From the NCBI RefSeq assembly GCF_028640845.1, contig NC_080540.1, positions 159,486,438-159,550,437 on the forward strand: a stretch of DNA of 64,000 bases. Reading direction: 5' to 3'. Within the stretch, counting starts at the first letter, position 1. Every line of letters begins with the position of its first letter. A program made the position numbers and the translations under genes. The stretch is from Ahaetulla prasina. Its lineage: Eukaryota; Chordata; Lepidosauria; Squamata; Colubridae. Shown here one piece after another: positions 57,601 to 60,600 of the stretch. The notes beneath the pieces were generated by a model. The model did no database searches. It was not told the DNA's origin and saw only the letters and a list, made by a program, of their open reading frames with translations.

Positions 57601-60600
57601 TTTATTGGCCAAGTGTGATTAGACACACAAGGAATTTGTCTTGGTGCACATGCTCTCAATGTACATAAAAGAAAAGATACGTTCATCAAGAATCATAAGG
57701 TACAACATTTAATGATAGTCATAGGGTACAAATAAGCAATCAGGAACCAATCAATATCAATATAAATCATAAGGATACAAGCAACAAAGTTATAGTCATA
57801 CATTCATAAGTGGGAGGAGATGGGTGATGGGAAAAATGAGAAGATTTATAGTAGTGCAGACTTAGTAAATAATTTGACACTGTTGAGGGAATTATTTGTT
57901 TAGCAGAGTGACGGCGTTCAGGGGAAAACTGTTCTCGTGTCTAGTTGTTCTGGTGTGCAGTGCTCTATAGCGTCAATTTTGAGGGTAGGAGTTGAAACAG
58001 TTTATGTCCAGGATGCGAGGGGTCTGTAAATATTTTCACAGCCCTCTTTTTGACTCATGCAGTATACAGGTCCTCAATGGAAGGCAGGTTAGTAGCAATT
58101 GTTTTTTCTGCAGTTCTAATTATCTTTTGAAGTCTGTGTCTGTCTTGTTGGGTTGCAGAACCAAACCAGACCGTTATAGAGTGCAGATGACAGACTCAAT
58201 AATTCTTCTGTAGAATTGGATCAGCAGCTCCTTTGGCAGTTTGAGCTTTCTGAGTTGGTGCAGAAAGAACATTCTTTGTTGTGCTTTTTTGATGACATTT
58301 TTGATATTAGCTGTCCATTTTAGATCTTGCGATATGGTAGCACCTAGAAATTTGAATGTCCCTATTGTTGACACTGTGTTGTCTAGTATTGTAAGAGGTG
58401 GAAGTATGGAAGGGTTTCTCCTAAAGTCTACCACCATTTCTACGGTTTTGAGTGTGTTCAGTTCCAGATTGTTCTGGTTGCACCATGAGGCTAGTTGTTC
58501 AACCTCCCGTCTGTATGCAGATTCATCATTGTCTCGAATGAGACTGATCACTGTTGTGGTCCAGTTGTCATGATTTAATATTTTTTACATGATTTTGGCC
58601 TGGATGATTGAATCTACATTTACATATAGATCTGGGTATGCTCATCTAGCATGGTTTCAATTTTTTTCCAAATGCCCTCACAAAAGAGGTATTCATAGAA
58701 ACACAAAGGGGAATTGTTATCTTTTGTGTCAAATCCTCTTCGCATCTAATAAGTACGGATGCAAACACAGACTTTGTATCTTGTGTTAAACCATCCTTTC
58801 TGTGACCATGATTTATTAAATAAACTACATTTGAATATAGGATTTTATGTTTACAGGTAGTCCTGATCCTGAACCTACGACCATTCATTTAGTGATCAAA
58901 GTTACGGCACTGAACAAAAGTGACTTACAGCTGGCCCTGGCACTTACAACCATTCCAGGATCCCCACAGTCATGTGATCAAAATTTGGGTGCATGTATTT
59001 GTCACAGCGTGTATTTGCAACAGGTTGCAGCATCGCCAGGCCATGTGATCTCTATTTAGGATTTTCCCAACTAATTTCCAACAAGCAAAGTCAATGTGGG
59101 AAGCCAGACTTATGTAACAATCGTGTGATTCACTTCACAGTGGCAGTCATTCACTGCCATTGGACATGTCTCATTTAACAACCACCTTGCTTAGCAACAG
59201 AAATTCTGCCTCCAATTGTAATCATAAGTCGAAGACTACCTGTATACAATCTCCCATAACAATGAGAAATTCTATTCTCCCAGAAAGCTAACCCATTGGG
59301 TAAAGTATTCTAGCCTAATAGTCACTGAAATACATTAGTTTGATAGTTGAGAGTTGAGGAGGGCATGTGGACTGCCAGGTGACTAATCTGTACTCTGAAG
59401 AAGTGTAATTCACGTTTTCTTGCTGCAATAAGTTGTCTGGCTCACAAATGTTTTTTTTTCTCCTCATTGAGTTGTTTAGCTAACTTAACATTGATTTCCT
59501 TATTTTGTCTTCATTCTTTCCTAGTCGAATTGCATGCTATGTGACAATATTCCAGAATATTTCCAATTTGAGAGATATCTTCTACAAGGAAATGAGTAAG
59601 GTAAATATGCAGGGGTGGAAAACATACAATGTATTTAGCAAAGACTCCTAATGTCTTTTTCCTATCCGTGCTTGTTTAGAATTCTCCAGTTGGCCAGAGA
59701 ATTCTGGGGATTGAAATCCACACATCTTCAAGCTGCCAAGGTTGAGAAATGCTACCTTGGGTTATACATGTGCAAACCCAGCAAATGTGAAAACAATTAT
59801 TGCTACTTAAGTGGCTAGGAACCAGGACAGAGCCAGCTGTAGACCAAATAGTAATCTTATCAATTCGTGAGAGGTTTGATTACCTTGACTTTTTTAACTT
59901 CACCACTAATGGCACCATTTATCCTGTGCCAAAAACATGAGTTATGAGAGCTGATCAGCGAGACCCCATACATGAAACCTCCCTCATTTATCAGCAGGAA
60001 AACTCAAATCCAGGAAGGCCCTTCTGGCACTTGCACAACATCTAGGATGACATATAAATGATCCCACAAAAAAAGGTGCCAGGCTTTGAATTACCTCAAC
60101 AATGGACAATCCTGAATAGGATTCGCACCTCACAAGGTGTTGTGGCTCTGGCCCCCAGGCCTGGCCTCCTGGAGCAGGATGACTCGGAAAGTGAGGAGGA
60201 GGAGCTGGCAAGGCCTCCTTCCCCCCCCCCCTGGACCCTCCTCCTCCCTGGCACCATCCCAGATTCCAGCTGCAGGCCAGGAGGAGGAGCTGACAAGGTC
60301 TCTTTCCCCCCCCACCCCTCTACTCCCTGGCAACGCCCCAAGAACCAGCTGCTGAGGATCAATCTTGGCTAGATGCGAAATAGCGACGCTGAGATAAGCG
60401 TGCGCAGCAAAGGAAAAGGTGGGGCAGGCCCAGGGAATGCTGAGTCATGGAGCCACACCCCACAGGGGATAAAAGCAGGGAGAGTGCTCCGTAGGCCCTT
60501 GTGTCGGACAAAGTTACGGACTACTGGCTCTTTGACTGCTTTGGACTGAAGGCTGGGATTTCTTGTGAGTACTTTAGATCATCCTGCAGACTCCTGGTTG

